From assembly GCA_030594795.1 (NCBI GenBank), contig JAUVEK010000015.1:1-17269 (forward strand): a DNA stretch of 17,269 bases. Reading direction: 5' to 3'. The notes under the pieces are model-generated. The model was not told the origin of the DNA. It made no database searches and was given only the letters and a program-made list of their open reading frames with translations. Origin of the DNA: Candidatus Nanohalarchaeota archaeon (GTDB taxonomy: Archaea > EX4484-52 > B79-G9). The translations under genes and the position numbers were made by a program. Below, in pieces: positions 1 to 5,909 of this stretch; within the stretch, counting starts at the first letter, position 1; every line of letters begins with the position of its first letter.

Positions 1-55
1 TGCATAAACTTTTTAAAGGTAATTGTTCTTAGTTACACAGTGCATGGTGCATGCT

Positions 56-268
56 ATGCAGTTTAAGGTGATTTTTATCGGAGCGATTAAACAGAGATAC
101 ATTAAAGGAGCTGCAAATAAGCTTGTCAAAAATTTCCCTGAAGAGTTTTCAAAAGATTTTAATGCGAACAAGGAAGTTTTGAAGGAGCTTGATATTGTTG
201 ACAGTTCTCATGTAAGAAATAAGATTGCCGGCTCTATTGTGCATGTCGTGAGGAATAAGAAATTCTAA
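56..268 (+). CDS. rps17e: Ribosomal protein eS17 (S17e)
   Basis: Small-subunit ribosomal protein found in archaea and eukaryotes. The family pattern is clear: GAIKQRYIK near the start, then a lysine-rich helix, a DFNANKEVLKEL stretch, and the signature HVRNKIAG close to the C-terminus. The archaeal family is usually 60-70 residues; this reading gives about 70. ATG at 56 is chosen because GGTG (46-49) precedes it at normal spacing. The family usually begins Met-Gly at the residue read here as Ile-Gly (ATC at 77), and that codon has its own GGTGA at 67-71 with the same 5-nt spacing, so the true start is uncertain (see findings). The gene stands alone and faces the radical SAM gene tail to tail. 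Identification is firm; only the N-terminus is in doubt. Confidence 0.9.
   Translation: MQFKVIFIGAIKQRYIKGAANKLVKNFPEEFSKDFNANKEVLKELDIVDSSHVRNKIAGSIVHVVRNKKF
67..71 (+). promoter_or_regulatory. Second Shine-Dalgarno site inside the eS17 5' end
   Basis: GGTGA lies 5 nt before the ATC codon at 77, the same geometry as the GGTGA-5 nt-ATG of hisS in this window. It points at the codon where eS17 proteins normally start. Whether it is used is inference. Confidence 0.4.
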
Positions 269-332
269 GCGGCGCACGTTGCTGGATTTAGATGTGTCTT
301 AGGGTCACAATTTGTGTAGATATGTTGATTCT

Positions 333-1352
333 TCAGGTTTTTATTATGTCTTTTTCTATTGTGTAGAAACAGTATGGATTGTTGTGGAATTTTTTTGTGA
401 GTATGTATGATACGGAATTGCAGCCTCCCCTGCATTTTTCACCATGCTTGCAGTCTTTGCAGTTAGGACCAAGACTGTTTTTTATGAACTGCCTGTTGTA
501 TTTGAAATTATCCGGGTTCTGCCAGATATCTTTTAGTGGCGCATCCCTGACATTTCCTTCGATGAAGCAGTCATTGCCCATTGAAAGACAGCCGACTATT
601 CCACCGTCACTTGTTATCCCGATGCTGCTTATTCCTGCTGTGCAGCCTTTCCATCCGTGGCAACCGGGGAGTATTTTTGAGTTGTACCCGAAGCAGTGAG
701 CTCCAATTACAGGCAGGTTATCAAAAGATGTTTTTATTCTTTGGGATGAAATGAATAGTGCTACTGCGTAATATTCTTCTTTTGTCAGAAGATGCCTTTT
801 GTCGAAATTGCCGAAGGGCATAGCGACCTGAATCTGCCAGTTGCATCCTTTTTTGTATATAACGTCCTTTAGGGCGTGCAGGTCTTTAAAGTTTATTTTG
901 CTTACTGTTGTGATTGCTGTTGCCTGTATGCCGCGGTCGATGAGAAGGTCTATTGAGTTGTTTGCTTTTTTGAATGCGCCTGATTTGCCTCTGATTCTGT
1001 CGTGCGTCTGTTCTGTGCCGTCCAAGCTTATGCCTACTACTTTTGGATTGTATTTTGCGATGTCATCAATGTATTTGTCGATTAGAATGCCGTTTGTGAC
1101 AAAGTTTAGGTTCATGCCCAAATCAGTTATGCATTGGGCTACTTGAGGCCAGTCGTTTCTTAAGAAGGGTTCACCGCCCATGAGGGAGACATCATTGCAC
1201 CTGAGTTCTGCGAGGTCTTCACAAAGTTTGATGCATTCTTTGGTGGTCAGTTCGTCAGGTCTTGCAATGCCTGCGCTTGAGCCACAGTGGGAGCATCTCA
1301 GGTTGCATTTGAGGGTGAATTCCCATACTGCACATTCAAGTTGATATGCCAT
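333..1352 (-). CDS. Radical SAM / SPASM domain protein
   Basis: Radical SAM enzyme of 339 residues. The [4Fe-4S]-SAM motif CNLRCSHC gives C16, C20 and C23, and GGEP at 59-62 is the SAM-binding strand. The C-terminal half carries a full SPASM set for auxiliary iron-sulfur clusters: C237-X12-G-X4-C255, then C298-X2-C301-X5-C307-X3-C311, a gap, and C328. SPASM enzymes mostly modify peptides or proteins (thioether, C-C or epimerisation chemistry), but some make cofactors; the substrate cannot be read from the sequence. The ATG follows the stop of the upstream small membrane-protein gene by 2 nt, and its ribosome site (AAAGGA) lies inside that gene's last codons, so the two are translationally coupled. 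Domain call is secure, reaction unknown. Confidence 0.9.
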   Translation of the reverse strand: MAYQLECAVWEFTLKCNLRCSHCGSSAGIARPDELTTKECIKLCEDLAELRCNDVSLMGGEPFLRNDWPQVAQCITDLGMNLNFVTNGILIDKYIDDIAKYNPKVVGISLDGTEQTHDRIRGKSGAFKKANNSIDLLIDRGIQATAITTVSKINFKDLHALKDVIYKKGCNWQIQVAMPFGNFDKRHLLTKEEYYAVALFISSQRIKTSFDNLPVIGAHCFGYNSKILPGCHGWKGCTAGISSIGITSDGGIVGCLSMGNDCFIEGNVRDAPLKDIWQNPDNFKYNRQFIKNSLGPNCKDCKHGEKCRGGCNSVSYILTKKFHNNPYCFYTIEKDIIKT

Positions 1353-1354
1353 GA

Positions 1355-1729
1355 TTATCCTTTTTTATTTTTTGCGTAGACGTCGTAATCCATTGCCTGA
1401 CCAAAAACTGGAAAGGTTTTGAGTGCAATGAAAAATGCGATTGCTGATAACAGTATAATTGCTATCTTTGAGGCGCGTTTCTTGCTGCCTGATGCTCCAA
1501 GAGTGAAAAGACCTCCTGCGAAGGGATAGCCGGCGCCGGGACTGACAGATGATGCCGGGCACGTACCTTGTCCTGCAAAAAATCCTAGAATGAAGGTTAG
1601 TATTACAATTATGGCTGTTGCAATATAATATTTGAGATTTGAGAATCTATTGGTTTTCTGGATGCTTTTTATGTCCTGAGTTGAGACGTTTAACTTGCTT
1701 CCAATTGCCTGAAGTTTATCGTTAATCAA
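1355..1729 (-). CDS. Small two-helix membrane protein, unknown function
   Basis: 124 residues, not recognised as a known family. A polar N-terminus (1-32) is followed by a hydrophobic helix at about 33-53, a loop rich in Gly, Ser, Pro and Ala with a single cysteine (C57) and aromatic residues (54-87), a basic patch KKRASK, a second hydrophobic helix at about 88-108, and a short basic tail. The start is TTG, supported by GAGGG 6 nt upstream; there is no better ATG. A TATA box lies about 50 nt upstream, so it probably heads a two-gene transcript with the radical SAM/SPASM gene. The tight coupling suggests it is the enzyme's substrate, anchor or partner; that is inference. It could instead be an unrelated envelope protein. 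Confidence 0.7.
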   Translation of the reverse strand: MINDKLQAIGSKLNVSTQDIKSIQKTNRFSNLKYYIATAIIVILTFILGFFAGQGTCPASSVSPGAGYPFAGGLFTLGASGSKKRASKIAIILLSAIAFFIALKTFPVFGQAMDYDVYAKNKKG

Positions 1730-1763
1730 ATTAATCCCTCAAATGTTTTTTGCATGGTATTAT

Positions 1764-1777
1764 TACACATTTGTGTA
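1764..1777. promoter_or_regulatory. Inverted repeat next to TATA box (possible operator)
   Basis: TACACA-TT-TGTGTA, 6-bp arms with a 2-nt centre. It overlaps the edge of the TATA box for the small membrane protein / radical SAM pair, a position where a dimeric regulator could block transcription. Only the symmetry is seen. Confidence 0.35.
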
Positions 1778-1785
1778 TTTAAAAA
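1776..1785 (-). promoter_or_regulatory. TATA box of the membrane protein-radical SAM unit
   Basis: Minus strand reads TTTTTAAATA preceded by GCGAA, a fair archaeal TATA/BRE. Transcription would start near 1754, leaving a leader of about 25 nt before the TTG at 1729. Confidence 0.5.
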
Positions 1786-1791
1786 TTCGCA

Positions 1792-3096
1792 TCACAAATT
1801 CAGCATATCTTCAGATACTGCCTCTTTTGGTATATTGTGTGTTTTGTTCATAGAGAACGTGTCCAGTTCTTTTTTAATTATTGCTCTGGTTTTTTTGTTT
1901 CTTATTTCAAGCAAGGCATTTTCGTAATTTTGTGCAATATTCTCTTTTCCATAACCAAGAACGATGCCAATTCTTGCAATATTCCAGTGAGTCAGCGCAT
2001 TTTGTGGATTGAGTTTTGCAGATTCTGAAAATAAAGACAGAGATTCATTATAATTTTTTTTATGGAATTGCTTTACCCCCTGATTGAATAATTTTCTTGA
2101 TTCTAACTGGATGATATGGAGATTGAAGATATCTATGCCTGCAGGCTTTTGGGATGATATGTATTCCAGCTGCTCTTGATAATCTGAGGTATTTAGCAGG
2201 CTAATTAATCGTGATTTAATGTTCCCTGTAAATGTATTGTAGTTTAAATCGGTCTTCTGGATTGTTTTTTTGTGTTTAGACCAGAGTGTGAAGAGTTTTT
2301 TGTGAAATTCTGTTTTTATCAGATAGTTTATGAGGCCTGTTTTTGAGTTGTACACCTCTTGCGTTATTTCGCCTGATTCTAAAAGTGTGTTGCAAAAAGC
2401 AAGTGATATTTTTGGATTGCAGAGTGCGCATTTTGCGATTATTTTGTTTAATGATTTTTCTTTATCGTGTTGAAATTCATTGAAGAATATGTATGATTGC
2501 TCTTTGATGCAGTCGTTTTCAAGACAGATTAGACTGTCTGAGTCATCGATTTTTAGCTGCTTTTTTAGGTTTTTTCTGAATCGTGCAAATTGTTCTTTTG
2601 CGCGGGCAGAGGATGGTTTTGTGCATATGATGCGCAACCCGTGTTCGTATTTATGGGTTTTTTGAGGCTCTCTTGAAATGTTTTGAAAACCGATTTCTTT
2701 AAGAAGTGCTTTTAGCAGTTCAAATGTAAAAATGGTCTTGTGCTGCATGCCGGGTGAATCTATACCGTAAAGCCACTGAATTGTTGTCTTCTGGTTTTCT
2801 GTGTTCTCTGATTTGAATTTTTTGAATGATTTATCCATATCCGGTGTTTCCAGTATTAGCGTACCTTCGGGTTTTAGTAATCTGAACCATTCTGACAGGA
2901 CGTAGATTGAATGGATATAGTCGAAATGCTCAATTAGATGGAGGGCCTCTATGGTGTGTATTGTGTTTGATTCAAATGGCAGAGCGTCTACATCGTGAAT
3001 CATATCGGCTATTGAGTCTTCATATTTGTCTATGTTTATGTAGCCGGGCCGGTATATTATCCCGCAGCCGAGATTTAGTTTTGTTTTTTCATCCAT
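1792..3096 (-). CDS. SAM-dependent methyltransferase with C-terminal TPR region
   Basis: 434 residues. The N-terminal part (about 1-165) is a class I methyltransferase of the Methyltransf_11 type: LNLGCG at 8-13 is the SAM-binding glycine motif, NIDKYE holds the acidic residue for the SAM ribose, IEHFDY follows, and LLKPEGTLILETPD is the strand-turn-strand of the core. A middle part (about 170-330) is not recognised. About 335-375 is one or two TPR-like helix pairs, suggesting protein contacts. Such enzymes often sit in glycan or envelope clusters, but no substrate is indicated. No Shine-Dalgarno site precedes the ATG; a TATA box centred 27 nt upstream predicts a leaderless transcript. The gene is noticeably AT-rich. 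It runs toward the radical SAM pair, which has its own promoter. Confidence 0.8.
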   Translation of the reverse strand: MDEKTKLNLGCGIIYRPGYINIDKYEDSIADMIHDVDALPFESNTIHTIEALHLIEHFDYIHSIYVLSEWFRLLKPEGTLILETPDMDKSFKKFKSENTENQKTTIQWLYGIDSPGMQHKTIFTFELLKALLKEIGFQNISREPQKTHKYEHGLRIICTKPSSARAKEQFARFRKNLKKQLKIDDSDSLICLENDCIKEQSYIFFNEFQHDKEKSLNKIIAKCALCNPKISLAFCNTLLESGEITQEVYNSKTGLINYLIKTEFHKKLFTLWSKHKKTIQKTDLNYNTFTGNIKSRLISLLNTSDYQEQLEYISSQKPAGIDIFNLHIIQLESRKLFNQGVKQFHKKNYNESLSLFSESAKLNPQNALTHWNIARIGIVLGYGKENIAQNYENALLEIRNKKTRAIIKKELDTFSMNKTHNIPKEAVSEDMLNL

Positions 3097-3118
3097 GCTA
3101 TTTTGATGTGCTGTTTGT

Positions 3119-3128
3119 AATATAAATT
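3119..3128. promoter_or_regulatory. Possible two-way TATA box
   Basis: AATATAAATT reads as AATTTATATT on the minus strand, centred 27 nt before the methyltransferase ATG, which fits leaderless transcription. On the plus strand the same box would start an RNA near 3150, just before the first inverted repeat of the hairpin chain. The minus-strand use is the better supported. Confidence 0.5.
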
Positions 3129-3153
3129 CTTCCTTTTTGATGAATTATTTAGG

Positions 3154-3661
3154 AGTATAGTTAAGGTCGTTACTAAATCATGGAATCTGTGTGATATTGG
3201 ATAATTCCAAGCTTTTTCACGATGAAAAATGGACAAACTTAACCATACTAAATCGCGTCAAGCGATTTACGTATCCTTAAAAATCACTACTTGATTTTTA
3301 GGATCCAGGCAAATCCAAGATTTGCTGGATTTTCGAAATGTTCACACATTTCGAATTTCGAAAATTGGAAATTTGGTACAAATTTTCAAAATTTCGCAAA
3401 TCGTACCGATTTCCTATATTGCGAAATTAGGAATTGGATGACAATTCCGCAATGCTAAAAATCGTAGATTTTTAAGCATGCTAAGAAGCATTCAATGCTT
3501 CTTAAGCATGCAGGAAAAACCACAACCGCCGTGGTTTTTCACAGCAAAAACCAAGAGACGTTAACTATCCGAGTGAATCTTCGATTCACTGGATCCTAAA
3601 AATCGTAAAACGATTTTAAAGGATATGGAAAAGTCATATCGTCCAAAAAGTTATGACTTTT
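3154..3661. repeat. Chain of about 14 short inverted repeats (hairpin array)
   Basis: No gene is seen in 3126-3733. Instead nearly every base falls in a short inverted repeat: 3181-3209 (6 bp), 3213-3229 (7 bp), 3249-3269 (8 bp), 3273-3304 (13 bp, one bulge), 3303-3330 (12 bp, one bulge), 3332-3355 (10 bp), 3360-3387 (7 bp), 3367-3414 (GGAAAT and GGTAC blocks), 3418-3453 (5+7 bp), 3452-3479 (12 bp, one bulge), 3476-3511 (17 bp, one bulge), 3514-3540 (10 bp), 3567-3594 (12 bp, one bulge), 3593-3624 (about 13 bp) and 3629-3661 (10 bp, 13-nt loop). Apart from the wider 3360-3387 and 3367-3414 pairings, loops are mostly 3-7 nt. The ends at 3154-3165 and 3238-3249 pair 11 of 12. It may be a structured RNA, a hairpin-rich mobile element, or a recombination-generated palindrome cluster; the sequence does not decide. 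Confidence 0.85.
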
Positions 3662-3675
3662 ACTATAATTTATTC

Positions 3676-3681
3676 TTTTTT
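3676..3681 (+). terminator. T-run after the hairpin array
   Basis: Six T residues about 15 nt beyond the last stem. Archaeal transcription can end at such T-runs, so an RNA reading rightward through the array could end here. Weak on its own. Confidence 0.3.
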
Positions 3682-3703
3682 AGCTGACATCAAGTGTGTA
3701 TAT

Positions 3704-3713
3704 CATATAAAAT
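3704..3713 (+). promoter_or_regulatory. TATA-like box before the hisD remnant
   Basis: CATATAAAAT centred about 25 nt before the ATG at 3734. If active it would give a leaderless transcript of the truncated hisD. Confidence 0.35.
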
Positions 3714-3718
3714 TATGA

Positions 3719-4231
3719 GACGCCACGAGCGTAATGAATGCAAAGCCAAACCTGATAACCACTTCAGGAAAACTGGCAGAAGAAGTAAATAAACAGCTGG
3801 AGATGCAATTGAACGAGTTAAAGACAAAAGAACCTGCAAGATTAGCTTTAGAAAATGGAAGAATAATTCTAGTTGATACTCTGGTAGCAGCTATTGAACT
3901 TAGCAATAAAATTGCCCCGGAACACCTGGAATTGCAGGTGAAAAATCCAAAGCAGTTGATGGAGAAACTAAGAAACTACGGCTCTTTGTTTATCGGGAAA
4001 TATTCAGCAGAGGTTTTCGGGGATTATTGCAGCGGAACGAACCACATCCTGCCGACAAACAGGACAGCACGATATTCTGGAGGATTGTCTGTAAAAGACT
4101 TCATTAAAATCCTGACGTATCAAAAGATTGACCAAAAAGGAGCAAACAACTTGGTCAAGATCGCTTCGAAACTTGCAGAAATTGAAGGGTTAGAGGCGCA
4201 CAAGAAATCAGCTGATATCAGGTTAGCATAA
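3719..4231 (+). pseudogene. hisD: 5'-truncated histidinol dehydrogenase (hisD remnant)
   Basis: HisD oxidises L-histidinol to histidine with NAD and zinc; full length is about 430 residues. Only the last third is here. The longest ATG reading (3734-4231) gives 165 residues, and homology reaches back to GAC at 3719 (D-A-T-S-V), with a TGA directly before it. Retained: the catalytic pair in APEHLELQ (E63, H64), the zinc-ligand Asp in GDYCSGTNH (D97) and the C-terminal zinc-ligand His in EGLEAH (H156). Missing: the NAD-binding domain and the QxxH zinc ligands, which would lie immediately upstream. The frame is otherwise open, so the loss is recent or the fragment is still expressed; a TATA-like box stands in front. 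As a dehydrogenase it should be dead. Upstream lies the hairpin chain, not the rest of the gene. Confidence 0.85.
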
Positions 4232-4234
4232 ATG

Positions 4235-4242
4235 TATATATA
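4235..4242 (+). promoter_or_regulatory. hisS TATA box
   Basis: TATATATA four nucleotides after the hisD stop codon, 36 nt before the hisS ATG. Start of transcription is expected near 4263-4265, leaving a short leader that carries the GGTGA site (4265-4269). This gives hisS its own promoter, separate from the hisD remnant. Confidence 0.55.
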
Positions 4243-4263
4243 TGATAAACTACAACTTATCAT
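4242..4263 (+). promoter_or_regulatory. Inverted repeat between hisS TATA box and ribosome site
   Basis: ATGATAA (4242-4248) and TTATCAT (4257-4263) form 7-bp arms around 8 nt. It covers the initiation region just ahead of the Shine-Dalgarno site; an operator is more likely than an RNA hairpin because most of it lies upstream of the expected transcript start. Confidence 0.35.
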
Positions 4264-4274
4264 TGGTGATCTGA

Positions 4275-5558
4275 ATGAAAATAGAAAAAGTAAAAGGCAT
4301 GAGGGATTATGATACTGATGATATGCTTATTCGCAGGAATGTTGTTGCTATGGTTGAGAAAATCTTTGAGAAGCGCGGCTTTGTTCCTATTGAGACGCCT
4401 GCACTTGAAAAATGGGACGTGCTTGCCGGGAAGGATGCAGGCGGGCGCGACATTATCGAGCAGACATTTAACTTTCTGGATCAGGGTGAAAGAAGAATCG
4501 GGCTTAGATATGACTTGACAGTGCCGTTGGTCCGTTATGTATCAGAAAGATCCAACATCGGGTTCCCGTTCAAGAGGTACCAGTACGGGCGCGTGTGGAG
4601 ATATGAGGAGACGAGAAAGGGAAGGTACAGGGAGTTTTACCAGTTTGATATTGATGTTGTAGGTGCGCAATCGGTTGCAGCTGATGCTGAGTGCATTGCG
4701 ACGATCGTGGATGCGCTCGGTGAGATTGGTGTCGGGAGGTTTAAGATTCTTATCAGTAACCGCAAGATTGTCGAGGGAGTGCTTAACTTTCTTGGCATCA
4801 AGAGCAAAAAGCAGATTGAGGGAGCGATGAGGACTATTGACAAGATAGAGAAGCTTTCTTCTGTGCAGCTTTATGCGGAATTCAAGCGATATGGCATCGA
4901 GAGGGTGCAGGCAGGAGAGATACTGAATGCGCTCTCAAGAAAAGGAAAGCCTGCTGAAGTCATACGCACCATGCTTAAAGAATTCCCTGACAATGATAAG
5001 GTGCTTGAGGGGATTGGTGAGTTTGAGAAGCTTGTGGATTACCTGGATGCTTACGGGGTCACTAGCAAGTGCGTTTTTGACCTGTCGCTTGTGAGGGGTC
5101 TTGGGTATTATACAGGATGCGTGTTTGAAGCGCGGCTTGATGCCGGTGGAGACAGCATTGCTGGGGGCGGACGGTATGATAAGGTTATCGGGTCTCTTGT
5201 TTCGCGCGAGATTCCTGCTGTCGGGTTCTCGCTTGGCATCGAGAGGATTCTTAATATCCTGAAGGAGAAGGATTATGTCAAGAGGCCTGTTTGCGATTAT
5301 TTTGTCGTATGTGCAGGCGATGAGATGAAGTTCAGCGCCATTAAGATTGCTGAGGCACTCAGGGCAGAAGGAATGATAGTCGAAACAGACCTCATGGGCA
5401 GGAATTTTTCCAACCAGATGAAATATGCTAACAGGATAGGTGCAAAAAAGGTTGTTATTGCCGGGCAGAAGGAGATGGCGCAGGGAAAAGTTGTTGTAAG
5501 GGACATGATAAAAGGCAAAGAGACGATTGTCGAGGTTGAGAGGATATTAGGGGTTTGA
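4275..5558 (+). CDS. hisS: Histidyl-tRNA synthetase
   Basis: Class II aminoacyl-tRNA synthetase that charges tRNA-His. All landmarks are present: KGMRDY at the N-terminus, the LRYDLTVPLVRY strand, motif 2 at about 101-130 (RYQYGRVWRYEE followed by REFYQFDIDVVG), the histidine-specific VRGLGYYTG at about 273-281, GGGRYD at about 297-302, and motif 3 AVGFSLGIERI at about 315-325. The last 95 residues form the anticodon-binding domain. At 427 residues it is normal length. The ATG is set by GGTGA 5 nt upstream. It lies 43 nt after the hisD remnant and converges on the PUA-domain gene across a 350-nt gap. The pairing with hisD remnants is probably leftover neighbourhood rather than function. Confidence 0.97.
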   Translation: MKIEKVKGMRDYDTDDMLIRRNVVAMVEKIFEKRGFVPIETPALEKWDVLAGKDAGGRDIIEQTFNFLDQGERRIGLRYDLTVPLVRYVSERSNIGFPFKRYQYGRVWRYEETRKGRYREFYQFDIDVVGAQSVAADAECIATIVDALGEIGVGRFKILISNRKIVEGVLNFLGIKSKKQIEGAMRTIDKIEKLSSVQLYAEFKRYGIERVQAGEILNALSRKGKPAEVIRTMLKEFPDNDKVLEGIGEFEKLVDYLDAYGVTSKCVFDLSLVRGLGYYTGCVFEARLDAGGDSIAGGGRYDKVIGSLVSREIPAVGFSLGIERILNILKEKDYVKRPVCDYFVVCAGDEMKFSAIKIAEALRAEGMIVETDLMGRNFSNQMKYANRIGAKKVVIAGQKEMAQGKVVVRDMIKGKETIVEVERILGV

Positions 5559-5570
5559 ATTGGGTTCTGT

Positions 5571-5768
5571 TATCATTTTCCTAAATTCCCGCCACTTTGG
5601 TAACTATGATTTTGCAAGGGGACGACACACGTCGTTTTATTGAATATTACATAAAAAACATAGTCCCTAATAGAAACTATGCGTACTATGAGTACATCCA
5701 CCTACTGATACCTAAAATAAATTATAGTGCCTAAGAATCTGGGAATTTAGGAAATTAAGAAAATGATA
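5571..5768. repeat. Inverted-repeat element with inner hairpins, no ORF
   Basis: Left arm 5571-5590 pairs with right arm 5741-5768 over 20 bp, the right arm carrying 8 extra bases in the middle. The symmetry continues inward more loosely (ACTATGATTT at left, its near complement at about 5716-5728 at right). Inside are smaller hairpins: ACGAC/GTCGT with a 4-nt loop (5622-5635), CATAGT/ACTATG (5659-5681) and GTACT/AGTAC with a 3-nt loop (5683-5695). No coding frame fits. It may be a MITE-like remnant or a structured RNA in the gap between two converging genes. Confidence 0.7.
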
Positions 5769-5828
5769 TCTTTGGAATTAATCGAGCCCAAAGGGGAAGG
5801 AAAAGCGATTTATTATGTTTCAGGTTCT

Positions 5829-5864
5829 GGTTGACGTAGTGGTTGACGCAAAGGTTGACGCAAG
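5829..5864. repeat. Three 12-nt direct repeats
   Basis: GGTTGACG followed by four variable bases occurs three times in exact register (5829, 5841, 5853). It lies just beyond the stop codon of the PUA-domain gene. In another minus-strand frame it would encode Leu-Arg-Gln-Pro repeats. The rest of the gap 5769-5909 holds only a 6-bp hairpin (5884-5898) and an 8-bp direct repeat TCGAGCCC (5782 and 5868). Confidence 0.7.
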
Positions 5865-5909
5865 TTTTCGAGCCCTGTAATAATTTTGCGAAGCAAAAGC
5901 CACATTAAC

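Noticed and set aside
269..332. Terminator between eS17 and the radical SAM gene
   Set aside because: Only scattered T residues and no convincing stem or T-run are seen.
3154..3661. CRISPR array
   Set aside because: There is no constant direct repeat with equal-length spacers; each unit is an inverted repeat of its own sequence.
5571..5768. Full insertion sequence
   Set aside because: The inverted arms enclose no transposase frame, and no clear target duplication is seen at the ends.
5782..5875. tRNA remnant from the TTCGAGCCC word
   Set aside because: No acceptor stem, anticodon arm or D arm can be paired around it; the word alone resembles a T-arm.
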